Assembly (NCBI RefSeq): GCF_000940805.1
Contig: NZ_CP007142.1
Span: forward strand, 5,370,593-5,434,592
Direction of reading: 5' to 3'
DNA: 64,000 bases
From: Gynuella sunshinyii YC6258
GTDB taxonomy: Bacteria; Pseudomonadota; Gammaproteobacteria; Pseudomonadales; Natronospirillaceae
A program made the position numbers and the translations under genes. A model generated the notes under the pieces. It searched no databases. It was not told where the DNA came from and was given only the letters and a program-made list of their open reading frames with translations. This document shows positions 25,122 through 35,500 of this stretch, piece by piece. Position 1 is the first letter of the stretch, and every line of letters begins with the position of its first letter.

Positions 25122-27446
25122 TCAGCTCTCCAGTATTTCATTGGTCATCTGTTTGGTGTTTTGGCTTTTCTCAGTACCGATCAGAATTGCAGGCAGAAAC
25201 AGCAAGTTTGACACCAGTGCTCCAATGATGATAACCGCAGAAAACACACCAAAGTATACGTTCGGCATAAAGGATGAAAAGCTCATGACGATAAACGCGA
25301 GCAGTAGAATGATGGAGGTTAACATTACAGCAAGACCGGCGTGATCAATGGCTTTTTTTATGGCATCGCGGATTTCCATGCCGCTCTTACGCGCGCTGGT
25401 GTAATCGTTAATAATGTGGATTGTATCGTCGACAGCAATACCGATGGTAATGGCCGCCACAATCATGGTGCCAAAATCGAGGTAAACATTAAAAACCGCC
25501 ATCAAACCCGAAGCAATAATTAACGGTGTCAGGGAAGGAATCAAAGACAGCAGACCGGTTTTAACCGAACGAAACACAATCAGTAGGCAGACGATAATCG
25601 TACCCAGCGCCACACTGAATGACTGCACCAGATTGGCCTGAATATAATATTCTGTTTTGTGTTGCAAATAGAGATCACCACTGACAGTGATATTCAAGTC
25701 TGAGAATTCTCCCTGGCTCAACCCATCAACCTGGTTCAGCAGTTTTTTCATGTCTGAGGCATCGGTATTTTTAACCGGCAGGGATACCCGGAAATATCGT
25801 CCGTCAAAACTGCGCAGATCACTTAAATCCTCAATGGGATCATTAGAGGCATAGAAAAACAGGTATTGGGCCGTCTCCTGTAAACTCTCTGGCAATCCGG
25901 CGTGGCCGGTAAATATCCGCTTCAGGTTCAGCAGATGGTTCAGCAATGACTGTGCATTACCTGCATGGTCCAGGGCACTGATGCGGGTTTGGAACTCATA
26001 GGCACGTTGCAGAAAATCGGGTTCCAGGGTGCCGTCTTCCTTACCACTGTCGAGGGCAAATTCGAGGCTATTGGCGCCTTCAAAGTTTTGGTCAAAAAAG
26101 TGATTCCCGGTTGCCACTGGAGAATTGGCACGGAAAAAATGCAGGTAATTGGCATCTGCCTTCACTTGCGTGGCAAACGATGCAAAGACAGCCACAACCA
26201 AAACAGTAACCACCAACACCATACGATAGTTCTTAATGGCAAACTCAACCACTCGATTGATGAGTCCGGGAAGTTGTCTGGTCACACGATTTGGGTTTGC
26301 CGGCTTGCGAATAAAGCTTAGCCAGGCAATCAATAGCGTGACACTCAATACATACGCGATGAGAATGGCAAATGCCGATGCATAGCCATATTGCTTCACT
26401 GGCAACATATTGCTGACACTCAGGGAAATAAAGCCCAGTATGGTGGTCAGGCTGGTAAACCAGCATGGACGCCAAAGTGCTATACCGGTGTTGATGGCGG
26501 ACTGCCGGGCATCGTTGCCCGCTTTTAGATTGCCATTGAAATGATTGATCAGGTGAACCGCATCCACCACGCTGATGGCAATAATGATCAGCGGCAGCGA
26601 AGCATTCACCATCGTCAGCGGATAACCCATCAGACCGATGAAGCCCAGCGAGATAACCGTTGTCATCAATGCCAGCACCACTGGAATCCAGGTATAGGCC
26701 CAACGGCCAAGAAAGATTCTAAGAAGAATCACCAACAGTACCAGCAATGCTGGTAACAATGTTGACTGATCCTTCATATTATTCAGTGTCGTTTTTGCGG
26801 CTATATACGGAAAGCCCGAGAATTCAAAGTGGATACCCTGTTGCTGATACCCTTTTTCCTTGATAAAGGCTTCCAGATCATTGGTGATCTGTACATGCTG
26901 CATAACGTCGTCTTTGCGATAGGTGATCAATGCCGATATCCGGGCAGTATTTTCATCCTGGTTGATAATCGCCGGTCGACTCAATGGATCGGCTGCAATG
27001 TGGGCATGAATCTCCTCACTGAGTGTCGCAGTATCGCGATGATAATCGTCATCGGTCACCGTATCCCGCAACCATAAAGAACCAGACCCACTTTCCATGT
27101 ACTGATGATTGGAGAGACTGTTGACCTTGACAACCAGTTCGTGGCCATCGAGAAACTGAGTAATCTCTTTAATCGCCGTCAGGGTTTTCGGGTTATAAAC
27201 CGGATGAGCTTCATCCGCAGCCGACATACCGATGATCAGATATTGGTTTGGCCCAAACCATTCCCGGATGTCATTGAACTCCGCCAGGACATTATCAGCA
27301 TCCGGCAGCCACATTTCCTGGGATTGCAATATATACAGATTTTTTAATGGCAACAGACTGGCCAGAAACACCAGCAGCGCACCGACAAGAGTGGCATATC
27401 GAAATCGAACAATGCCGCTGAAAAATGAATTGACTAACTTTGACAC
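25122..27446 (-). CDS. RND-superfamily (MMPL/HpnN-like) transporter
   Basis: About 774 residues with the two-fold RND layout: one helix, a large periplasmic loop and five to six helices, repeated. It resembles predicted exporters of the MMPL/HpnN class, which move lipids or lipid-like products. The helix signature SVVDAVHLINHFN and the equivalent IAVDDTIHIINDYT in the second half contain the likely proton-relay Asp residues. The GTG at 27446 is preferred as start because AGAGGA lies 8 bases before it; a TTG at 27485 would overlap the upstream KS-like gene. Position at the end of the PKS/NRPS run suggests export of the product. Confidence 0.82.
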   Translation of the reverse strand: MSKLVNSFFSGIVRFRYATLVGALLVFLASLLPLKNLYILQSQEMWLPDADNVLAEFNDIREWFGPNQYLIIGMSAADEAHPVYNPKTLTAIKEITQFLDGHELVVKVNSLSNHQYMESGSGSLWLRDTVTDDDYHRDTATLSEEIHAHIAADPLSRPAIINQDENTARISALITYRKDDVMQHVQITNDLEAFIKEKGYQQQGIHFEFSGFPYIAAKTTLNNMKDQSTLLPALLVLLVILLRIFLGRWAYTWIPVVLALMTTVISLGFIGLMGYPLTMVNASLPLIIIAISVVDAVHLINHFNGNLKAGNDARQSAINTGIALWRPCWFTSLTTILGFISLSVSNMLPVKQYGYASAFAILIAYVLSVTLLIAWLSFIRKPANPNRVTRQLPGLINRVVEFAIKNYRMVLVVTVLVVAVFASFATQVKADANYLHFFRANSPVATGNHFFDQNFEGANSLEFALDSGKEDGTLEPDFLQRAYEFQTRISALDHAGNAQSLLNHLLNLKRIFTGHAGLPESLQETAQYLFFYASNDPIEDLSDLRSFDGRYFRVSLPVKNTDASDMKKLLNQVDGLSQGEFSDLNITVSGDLYLQHKTEYYIQANLVQSFSVALGTIIVCLLIVFRSVKTGLLSLIPSLTPLIIASGLMAVFNVYLDFGTMIVAAITIGIAVDDTIHIINDYTSARKSGMEIRDAIKKAIDHAGLAVMLTSIILLLAFIVMSFSSFMPNVYFGVFSAVIIIGALVSNLLFLPAILIGTEKSQNTKQMTNEILES

Positions 27447-27478
27447 GGAGATGTCCTCTTGATGTTCAAACTTGATTC

Positions 27479-28552
27479 TCAACAAAGATCCCGGTTTTTC
27501 CGTAACAATACAGCCGCCCAGGCACCATTCTCATCGCGACAGATATGCAGAACTCTTTCACCAGCAAGAACCTGACGATGACATAGAACCGTCATGACCG
27601 ATGCCGCAGTGGTCGCAGATGCCAGATAGCCAAGCGGTTGTTGGATATCCAGTGTTTTCAGGGCATAACCCAATATCCCATCAACGCCACTGGTCTCACC
27701 CACCAGCCAGGAGATTTCCTGCATTTCCACCGGCCGTTCGGCACACATTCTCGCCAGTAACGCAACCAATGCTTTTTCCGGATCCGGACAAAATAGTGAC
27801 ACCGCACATTCCAACTCCGCCAGCACTGGCATGGCGTTTTGTACGGCCATATCATATTTGACCGCCGCCAGCAGATAAGCACCTTCGGTCATTGCGGGTA
27901 GCGGCTGGCCAGCCTGATAGTTGCTCTGACTACCAATCAGCAACACATGCGCCGGCGTCAACGCTTCAGCTCCGCCGACCCAGACCATATCCGCCCGGTT
28001 ATTTTGCAGTTGCCCGATGGCCGTCTTAAATGCATTAGCCGAAGCCGTTTCGCCATCGTTAAAACTGATGACACTGGCTTTGGCACCGTGACGGATCGAG
28101 GCATAACAGGCAGGTACATTAAACACAATATTGGGGAACAGACCGGAAGAAACGTACTGTGGTTCTTCTATCGCGGCCATATCAAAATCGACCACGCTCT
28201 GTACCGGACCGGTGGTTCCCAAAACGATACTGAGTCGGTCAGCTGCGATTTGAACCGGCCACTGATCCATACCATCGTCCACCAGACTTGCGTGCAACTG
28301 CTGTGCAGCCACACACACATGCCGGGTTAATCGGTCGAGATGATTGATGCCACGGGCATTCAATACTTTTCGGGCATCGTATTCCGGAGTCAGCGCGACC
28401 TGAACAGATGCCTCGCTGATGTACTCGGCCAACTCACTGTTGTTGTCAAACTGAACCGGCCGGCCATTAATGCCTTCAATGAAATCATCGGTCGTCATGC
28501 CATAGGGGGTAAATGCTGACGCTGCAACAATCGCAATATTATTAGACGGCAT
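27479..28552 (-). CDS. KS-beta-like (chain-length-factor-like) ketosynthase homologue
   Basis: About 357 residues with a thiolase-fold ketosynthase layout. It is related to the adjacent KS but lacks the catalytic Cys: where the partner has QACSAGN, this protein reads SFNDGETAS. Such partners (chain-length factors) form heterodimers with an active KS and shape chain length. The start at 28552 (MPSNNIAIVAAS) has AGGAG 8 bases upstream and overlaps the KS gene by 11 bp, supporting a KS/KS-beta complex. A purely structural or inactive paralogue is the alternative. Confidence 0.75.
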   Translation of the reverse strand: MPSNNIAIVAASAFTPYGMTTDDFIEGINGRPVQFDNNSELAEYISEASVQVALTPEYDARKVLNARGINHLDRLTRHVCVAAQQLHASLVDDGMDQWPVQIAADRLSIVLGTTGPVQSVVDFDMAAIEEPQYVSSGLFPNIVFNVPACYASIRHGAKASVISFNDGETASANAFKTAIGQLQNNRADMVWVGGAEALTPAHVLLIGSQSNYQAGQPLPAMTEGAYLLAAVKYDMAVQNAMPVLAELECAVSLFCPDPEKALVALLARMCAERPVEMQEISWLVGETSGVDGILGYALKTLDIQQPLGYLASATTAASVMTVLCHRQVLAGERVLHICRDENGAWAAVLLRKNRDLC

Positions 28553-29753
28553 GAGCGGTCTCCTGATGATTCCATTGACGAAAAATGATGACTGAGTTCT
28601 GCCCCCCAAATGCGGAAGCGGTCTTCATGGCGTATCGAATCTCCGCCGGTCTTGCCTGGTTTGGCACACAGTCCACTGGACACTCAGGATCTGCTTCAAG
28701 AAAACTCATGGTCGGAGGAATGATTTGCTGCTGCATGGCCTGGATGGTGGCGACACATTCAATCGAGGCCGCCGCGCCCATGGTGTGACCGATCATGGAT
28801 TTAACCGACGACAAGGGCGGTATTTTGTCAGGATAGATCCGTTGCAAAACCATTGATTCAGCGCGGTCGCTGGTCAGAGTGCCGGTCCCATGAGCGGAGA
28901 TATAATCGATCAGTTCAGCCTCGATACCGGCGCTGTCGAGCGCCATACGCATGGCCTGTTCGATGCCATCGATACTGGGCTGGGTAATATGGTGTGCATC
29001 AGAACTTTCACCATAACCGACGATTTCAGCAAATATCGTGGCACCGCGTCGCTGGGCTGACGCCAGTGTTTCCACCAGCAGAATACCGGCTCCTTCAGCA
29101 GGCACCATTCCCTGACGATGGGCACTGAATGGCCGTGGGGTATCACCCGCGATTGCACCCAAACGGGAAAATCCGGCATAGCAATAACGGGAAAACGCAT
29201 CGGTACCACCGACCAGCATGGCATCGACTTCGCCGGAACACAGTGCATCAAGGGCCAGTCCGGTACAGAAATTTCCAGCGGAGCAGGCTTGTCCGATGGT
29301 GTAGTTAGGACCATAAATACTTAATTCCCGGGCTACTGTCTGCGCGATCAGTTTGGGTGCATAGTCGCTAAACGATGCCTGTGCCAGCGCTTGTTCACCG
29401 GCTTTGAAATGATCACAAAAACCCTCCAGTGCAGTTGTCTCACCAAGGGTAAAACCTAACGCAATGCCCACCCGGAACGGGTCATGCTGCAACAGCGCCT
29501 GGTTGCCAACCAGGCATTCCCGGGCCGCCGCCAGAGCAAATTGTTTCGCCCGCCCGGTCACATCCTGCTCACTGACATCGAAGTCGTGAATCTCACCGCC
29601 ACGACAACTGCGCATTTGTGAAACATCGAACGCGGTAACATCAGAAATGGATACCGTTCCTTTGATGGCGTTGTCGAAAAATGTTTGAACATTCTGGCCA
29701 ATACTGGTGACAACCCCCATACCGGTAATGACGATGCGTTTCTGGTTGTACAT
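28542..29753 (-). CDS. Beta-ketoacyl-ACP synthase (FabF/KAS II type)
   Basis: 403 residues of the FabF type. The active-site set is complete: Cys in GQACSAGNF, His in SAHGTGTLTSD and His in MIGHTMGAAAS. It condenses malonyl-ACP with an acyl chain. It is flanked by a dehydratase (one base gap) and the Cys-less partner, so it is part of a dedicated acyl-chain set rather than core fatty-acid synthesis. The likely carrier is the ACP at 31006-31260. Confidence 0.9.
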   Translation of the reverse strand: MYNQKRIVITGMGVVTSIGQNVQTFFDNAIKGTVSISDVTAFDVSQMRSCRGGEIHDFDVSEQDVTGRAKQFALAAARECLVGNQALLQHDPFRVGIALGFTLGETTALEGFCDHFKAGEQALAQASFSDYAPKLIAQTVARELSIYGPNYTIGQACSAGNFCTGLALDALCSGEVDAMLVGGTDAFSRYCYAGFSRLGAIAGDTPRPFSAHRQGMVPAEGAGILLVETLASAQRRGATIFAEIVGYGESSDAHHITQPSIDGIEQAMRMALDSAGIEAELIDYISAHGTGTLTSDRAESMVLQRIYPDKIPPLSSVKSMIGHTMGAAASIECVATIQAMQQQIIPPTMSFLEADPECPVDCVPNQARPAEIRYAMKTASAFGGQNSVIIFRQWNHQETAHAV

Positions 29754-29754
29754 T

Positions 29755-30216
29755 TTATGATTCCTTGTCGCTTGAAGCGGGCTGATGAAAAGACACCAGC
29801 AGGTCGGCTGTCGCTATCTGCCGGTTTTGTTTGAAGGACTGACACGAAAAAGAAGCAAACCGTTCATACATACGGGACACCCGCACCGTTGTGGTTAACG
29901 TATCACCGGGCACAACTTTTTCTTTGAAGACGCAGTTTTCGATGCGAACGAGCAAATACTGACAATCGGGATTATTGATGTGGCTGCCCAGACAATAACA
30001 GGCCACCTGGGCCATATGTTCTGTGATCAGTACACCGGGAAACACCGGATTGCCCGGAAAATGTCCGGCTAAATTAGGATTGCCGACGTCGACCCGATAC
30101 GTTGCGGTGGTTTCTTCGGCGGGTAGATTGTCCATCACGGTATCGACAAACAGAAACGGTTCCCGTTGGGGAATCACTGCGGTGATCGCCGGTAAGGCCA
30201 CTGTAGTGTCGGTCAT
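29755..30216 (-). CDS. FabZ/FabA-like 3-hydroxyacyl-ACP dehydratase
   Basis: 153 residues with a single hotdog fold. The FabZ signature [13 protein letters not shown] contains the catalytic His. The product would be a trans-2-enoyl-ACP. Because no enoyl reductase is seen in this set, chains may stay unsaturated or use the core FabI. The ATG overlaps the KR stop by four bases. Confidence 0.87.
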   Translation of the reverse strand: MTDTTVALPAITAVIPQREPFLFVDTVMDNLPAEETTATYRVDVGNPNLAGHFPGNPVFPGVLITEHMAQVACYCLGSHINNPDCQYLLVRIENCVFKEKVVPGDTLTTTVRVSRMYERFASFSCQSFKQNRQIATADLLVSFHQPASSDKES

Positions 30217-30956
30217 GTTGTGAGTCCTCCATCAATGACAAACACCTGACCGGTTATGTACGAAGCTGCGTCAGATAACAAAAACGCCACCAGCGCCGCC
30301 ACTTCAGCGGGCTGACCAAAACGTTTCATGGGAATGCTGTTAACGGCTTCCTGGTATTGCTCCTGCGTCAGTTTTTCAGTCATATCGGTAGCGATAAAAC
30401 CCGGACATACACTGTTGACCCGAATGTTGCGGCCGGCGGTTTCCAGCGCCAGCGCCTTACTGAATCCAATCTGTCCAAACTTGCTGGCACAGTAATTGGT
30501 CTGTCCTGGCACGCCGATGACACCGGCCACAGAAGAGACATTGACGATGGCACCGGAGCGTTGTTGCAGAAAATGCCGGATCAGCGACTTGGTGGTATTA
30601 AAAACGCCATTCAAATTGACGTTCAATACCGTATCCCATTCCTCTTTATCCTGCATCAGCAGCAGATTATCGCGGGTTAGTCCGGCGTTATTGACCAGTG
30701 CATCGATACGCCCGAAGTGTTCAAGAACTTCGCGGGTGGCCGCCTGCACCGAGTCCATACTGGTGTTATCAGCTCTGAGTGCCAATACCTGACCGGCTCC
30801 CAATTCCGCCACCAGCGTCTCGGCTTGCTGATCGTTACTGACATAGGTAAAAGCAACCAGCCAACCTTGTCTGACAAGTTCTTCGACGATGCTCCTGCCA
30901 ATGCCGCGGGATCCGCCGGTAATCATGGCAACTTTGTTATCCTGTTTCACGTTCAT
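30213..30956 (-). CDS. FabG-like 3-ketoacyl-ACP reductase (SDR)
   Basis: About 247 residues, classical SDR. The cofactor motif GGSRGIGRS, the NNAG motif, and the catalytic Ser (VNVSSVAG) with YxxxK (YCASK) are present. It reduces the 3-keto group made by the KS. The start at 30956 ([11 protein letters not shown]) fits FabG lengths; an in-frame start at 30983 would add nine residues. It lies between the ACP and dehydratase genes. Confidence 0.9.
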   Translation of the reverse strand: MNVKQDNKVAMITGGSRGIGRSIVEELVRQGWLVAFTYVSNDQQAETLVAELGAGQVLALRADNTSMDSVQAATREVLEHFGRIDALVNNAGLTRDNLLLMQDKEEWDTVLNVNLNGVFNTTKSLIRHFLQQRSGAIVNVSSVAGVIGVPGQTNYCASKFGQIGFSKALALETAGRNIRVNSVCPGFIATDMTEKLTQEQYQEAVNSIPMKRFGQPAEVAALVAFLLSDAASYITGQVFVIDGGLTT

Positions 30957-31005
30957 GTCAACCTGTTCACCCGGAAAAACCATTCAGTACACTGTGTCCT
31001 GGAGA

Positions 31006-31260
31006 TCAAGACACCATCGTTTCAGCGGATACATGGCGTTCAACTGCAGCAATAACGCCGTTGATGGTCTCGAATTCGCGCAATATTTTTTCCGGCAGTT
31101 TGATTTGAAAATGACGCTCAATTTCCGTCATCAGATCCAGAGCCTTCAGAGAATCGATGTGAGAAAAAGAACGAAATTCTTCGTCCATACCAATTTCATC
31201 CTCTTCCATCTCAATAACGCGCAAACAAATTTCTTTAATTGCATTCTTATCGAATTCCAT
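31006..31260 (-). CDS. Acyl carrier protein of the small acyl-chain set
   Basis: 84 residues, acidic and helical. The phosphopantetheine Ser is in SHIDSLKALDLM, a DSL motif like type II ACPs. An AGGAGCAAGG ribosome site precedes the ATG. It is the first gene of the ACP-KR-DH-KS-KSbeta group and should carry the chain built by these enzymes, perhaps for transfer to the NRPS loading domain. Confidence 0.88.
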   Translation of the reverse strand: MEFDKNAIKEICLRVIEMEEDEIGMDEEFRSFSHIDSLKALDLMTEIERHFQIKLPEKILREFETINGVIAAVERHVSAETMVS

Positions 31261-31732
31261 AGCCTTGCTCCTGAATTAAAAAAGATTTTCATTCATCGGT
31301 GGCAATCCTCTTGAACCGGAACATACGCCGGCTACGGTTAACAGATCATATAAATGCGCCACCTTCTGGCGCAGCCCATTGACATAGGTTTTTATTCTGT
31401 TGGCCGCAACATCAGATCACTTACCTCAGGGCAAAATGTTAAGCCAAAGCCAATACATGAAATACTGTCTAATGTTACACAAGCGCTCTGGTCAGGCTTG
31501 TACGGCCATCACCGGTTCATCAGGGATCCATGCTGATACGACAATCGAATGCCGGGTAAATAGTGCAATGCCGGAGGCATGAACGTGGGTACAGACGATG
31601 CCAGTCCCGGAACATCACCAGAGTGCTGGGGGCGAGCCGCAAAGAGATCAGGACAAACTCATAAGAAAGACGGCCGGATAGCATGAAAGCGCCATCCAAA
31701 AAAGGATCTGAACGGGCTGTTTGAGTACTTCG
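31261..31732 (-). promoter_or_regulatory. 470-bp gap before the acyl-chain set
   Basis: No gene is visible between the thioesterase and the ACP. GCGCCA-CCTTC-TGGCGC (31356-31372) is a perfect 6-bp stem which, on the minus strand, is followed by ATTTATATGATC and could end the upstream NRPS transcript. A promoter for the ACP-to-porin genes probably lies here, since this is the largest gap in the cluster, but none could be assigned. Confidence 0.45.
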
Positions 31733-32485
31733 TCAACCGTCCAGACATGGTTCCGATAACACCGAAGTCTCCGACAGCGTATCGCGCCATTCACTGATGC
31801 GGGTGGCAATATGAATTTCATTGCCGATATGACAAAAATGACGGCCATCAAGCATTTCACTGCCAGTGTTTGCCTGAACATGAGTGGACTGCTGCCAGTC
31901 TCCCCATTCGCGTTCGACCATCAAGGCATCATCACGTCCATGAAAACTTAAAATAGGCATATTGATTTTTTGTTGCTGCAGATCAAACTGGGCATAACAA
32001 CTCAGATCGGATTTGATGATCGGCAAAAACCAGCTCATCATTTCCTGACTTTGAACGATGCGCTCCGGAATACCACCCAGGGACAACAGGTGTGCTGTCA
32101 GGGACTGATCGGTCTCCAGAAACCGGCTATCCATGGGCTGGCGCAGATGCACGGGAGGTCGGGCACTGACGGTAATCAACCCGTGTACATTAGTGTTACC
32201 GGTTTGCTCAAGCAGACTGGCCAGCTTGAATGCCATCAGACCGCCGAAACTGTAACCCAGAAAAATCCACGGCAATGACGGGTCCGCCGAGTCGAGCAGC
32301 TGTCGGTGCAGATCAATCGTCAGTTCATGAATATTATCAACCAGCGCATCTGCCCAGCGGGTACCATGACCGGGATATTCGAGTGCCGTATAACGCCAAT
32401 GGCAGTCCAGCTGTTTACGCAGATTTTCCAGGGAATAGGCATTGCCGCCCGCGTATGGAAAATAAACCAGATTAAACGTTGTCAT
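31733..32485 (-). CDS. Type II (stand-alone) thioesterase
   Basis: 250 residues of the GrsT/TEII alpha/beta-hydrolase type. Signatures are FPYAGGNAYSL near the N-terminus, the nucleophile FLGYSFGGLMAF and a late GRHFCH with the catalytic His. Type II thioesterases clear wrongly primed or stalled carriers. Because NRPS2 has no terminal TE or reductase domain, this enzyme could also take part in release. A long hairpin separates it from the NRPS gene. Confidence 0.9.
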   Translation of the reverse strand: MTTFNLVYFPYAGGNAYSLENLRKQLDCHWRYTALEYPGHGTRWADALVDNIHELTIDLHRQLLDSADPSLPWIFLGYSFGGLMAFKLASLLEQTGNTNVHGLITVSARPPVHLRQPMDSRFLETDQSLTAHLLSLGGIPERIVQSQEMMSWFLPIIKSDLSCYAQFDLQQQKINMPILSFHGRDDALMVEREWGDWQQSTHVQANTGSEMLDGRHFCHIGNEIHIATRISEWRDTLSETSVLSEPCLDG

Positions 32486-32522
32486 GAAAACCCTGCAAAC
32501 GGAAAAACAAAAATTTGATCCG

Positions 32523-32561
32523 GCAGCGTTTCAATATCACAGACTGATATTGAAACGCTGC
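32523..32561 (-). terminator. Perfect 17-bp stem-loop between NRPS and thioesterase
   Basis: GCAGCGTTTCAATATCA and its exact reverse complement flank a 5-base loop. On the minus strand the stem is followed after about nine bases by TTTTTGTTTTT. This is the strongest intrinsic-terminator-like structure in the window. It lies inside the presumed operon, 38 bp upstream of the thioesterase start, so it probably acts as an attenuator or partial terminator. Confidence 0.65.
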
Positions 32562-32599
32562 AACAAAGACGACCCGGCGACATCACTCGCAGAATTTCT

Positions 32600-35500
32600 T
32601 CAGCCGCCCGTCAGCGCACTGATTCCAGACTGGATTGCTTTTCCGAGTCCTTCGACAGTCGTTGCCTGATACTGTTTGCCAGAATAATGGATCTGGATAT
32701 TCAATCGCCCACCGACCACGAGAATCTCCAGCTCCAGCTCGTGGGTTCTGGGGTTTTCACTGGCGCGATCCTGTCCGGCTGAGCCTCTGACCTGCCAACC
32801 GGAGGGCAACGCCAGGTTGTCGTACATGCCGAGGAAGTTATACAGCACGGCGTTATCCTGATAACCATACAGGGCATGTTTCGGGTCGGCATGCGCCTGA
32901 TTGCAGGCTTCTACAAAATACCGACTGCTCTGCTGGTGCGCCTGCCAGTTCTGACTCACCTGCGTCAATGTTTCATGAATATCATTGCTGATGGAAGCGG
33001 CAAACGGATTATGGGTGGCGAACCAGCCGATGGTTCTGGAAAAGTCTTTGTCACGATGAATATCACGACCATTGGAAATCACATCCAGCGCCACCTGTTG
33101 CTCACCACTCCACTGATGCAAAGCCTGCATCACAGAGGTCAGCGTCACCAGATGCAGATTCACTCCGGCGGCTGAACTGACACAATCGAGGATGCCCCGG
33201 GTCTGATCTTCGCTGAACTGTATAGCGTAGCTGCACAGATCAGCTTCCAGATTACTGCCTTCCAGGTCTTTGGGAAGACGGAATTGTTCCGATTCTGCGA
33301 ATTGATTCCAGTCGGCTGCGTATTGCTGCCGGGCTTCACCGAATCCTTGTTTGACCGTATCAACATAATCGGAAAATGGCGCGGTTGCCGGTAACGGTTG
33401 CTGAGGCTGCTGATAGGCCGCCGCGAGATCCTCCACCAGAATACGCCAGCAATGCGCATCCACGGAAAAATGGTTGACCGACCAGATCAGACGAACATCC
33501 TGATCCGAGAAAATACCCAGCATCATGTCGCCAATGCCTTGTGCCCGGCAACTGCGGTGCGACTGCAATTCCGCGATCAGACGCTGATATTCCGATTCCG
33601 CCACCTCAGGTTCAATTGTGCTCAGGTCATGGACGATTATTGGCCGGGTAACGATATCCGCGACTGCGAGGCGCTCGGTATTGTCCTGATCGATACCGGC
33701 ATGCAGCATCGGATGAGCGGCAATCACCTTGTTCAAAGCCGTGTTCAGGCGTTCGATCTCGGGAACCGCCTGCATCCGCAATTCAATGGACTGATTCCAG
33801 TGATCCCGGTTTACCAGTGGCATGCGGTGAATAAATTTATATTGCATCGGTGACAGCGCGGAATGAGGTTGCTGCTGTGACAATGATGGCGATGGTTGCC
33901 CCTGACCATCTTTAACCCGCTGCAAAATCTCCCGAATGGTCCGGCCTTCCATAATAATGGCGGGCGTCGCCGAATAGCCCATGTTTTTCAGTGCGGAAAT
34001 ATATTGTAAGGCCAATAACGAATCACCGCCGATCAGAAAGAAATCATCCTCGACCCCAATGCGATCAATATTGAGCATGGCCTTCAGGGAATCAGCCAAC
34101 CGATGTTCTTCATCCGTCGACGGGGGCACAAATGTCTGGCTGAGTTCGGTGCGCGAAACCTGCCACTCCATTAATGCTTTGCGGTCCAGTTTGCCGGTTG
34201 TGCCAACGGGCGGATTGGCCAGAAACACAAACTGGCTCGGCACCATGTATTCCGGCAATTTACCTTTCAGCGCCTGCTGCAATTCGCCAGCAGAAAGCTC
34301 ACCGCTGGCCGAGGTGTAAAACGCCACCAGGCGGTTACCGCTCATCGGATCGGGTCGCGCAAGCACCGCCGCCTGATCGATCCCGTGAATACCGGAAAGC
34401 TGGGTTTCCACTTCGCCCAACTCGACTCTGAAACCGCGAACTTTTACCTGATAGTCGGCACGACCAACGATTTCCACCACGCCATCGGCATTCAACACAC
34501 CGAGGTCACCGGTCTTGTAGATCGTCTCACCCATGTCCGATTCCCACGGACACGGGATAAACGCATTGCGGGTTTTCTCTTCATCACCGTAATACCCCTG
34601 AGCCACGCCAAGACCGGCAATGTACAACATACCTTTTTGTCCAATTGCGCAGGGTTTCATCGCCTCATTGAGGACGTAAAAACGTTGATTGGCCAACGGA
34701 AATCCATAGGGAATGCTCTTCCAGTGCGGTGCCACCCGATCCACCGGATAATAGAAAATAGACCAGACCGTCCCTTCTGTGGCACCGCCGAGACTGGAGA
34801 TTTTGCAGTTGGGAAAATAACGATGAATATTGGCCGGCAGACTCAACGGAATGAATTCACCGCTGAGCATGGCCAGCCTCAGTGTTGGATGCGTGCGCTG
34901 ATCGTTGCGGTCAAGTAAGGGGATCAGCATCTGGCTCATGCCGGTAGGCACGGAATCCCAAATGGTAATACGGTGTTGATCGATGATATCGATCAGCCCG
35001 GCCGGATCTTTGATCTGCGCCTTGGTCGGTACAAACACTCTGGCACCGGCCAGAAACGAACCAAAGATATCCCACACGGAAAGATCAAAACTGTAGGACG
35101 AAAAACACATTACCCGGTCAGCGGCATTCACCCGGTATTGGTTGTTCACCCCAATCGCCGTGTTCACGATATTCAGATGACTGATCATGACGCCTTTGGG
35201 TTTGCCGGTACTGCCGGAGGTAAAAATGACATAACACAGATCATCCGGTTGATTCACATCGGCCGGACACTCAGTCGATTGCTGTCGCAGCTGCCGGGCA
35301 TCCAGCACCTGGATTCCCTGCTCTTCAGCGGCGTCATATTCATCCAGACACACAATGGTTTTAACGTGGGTGTCCCCTAAACGCCAGCCGGCCGTTGCGA
35401 GGGTTTGCCGGTCGGTGACGATGACCTCGGCCTGAGTCTGCTGCAGAATGCCTTCAATGCGATCCGCCGGATTATCTGGTTCGAGCGGCACATACGCACC

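Noticed and set aside
29872-29890. GGGACACCCGCAC resembling the RAYT repeat in the dehydratase gene
   Set aside because: The core is altered and encodes the ordinary VRVSR segment of the family; no flanking match.
31580-31595. AACGTGGGTACAG in the gap upstream of the ACP gene
   Set aside because: Shares only AACGTGGGT with the repeat; the second half differs, so it cannot be told from chance.
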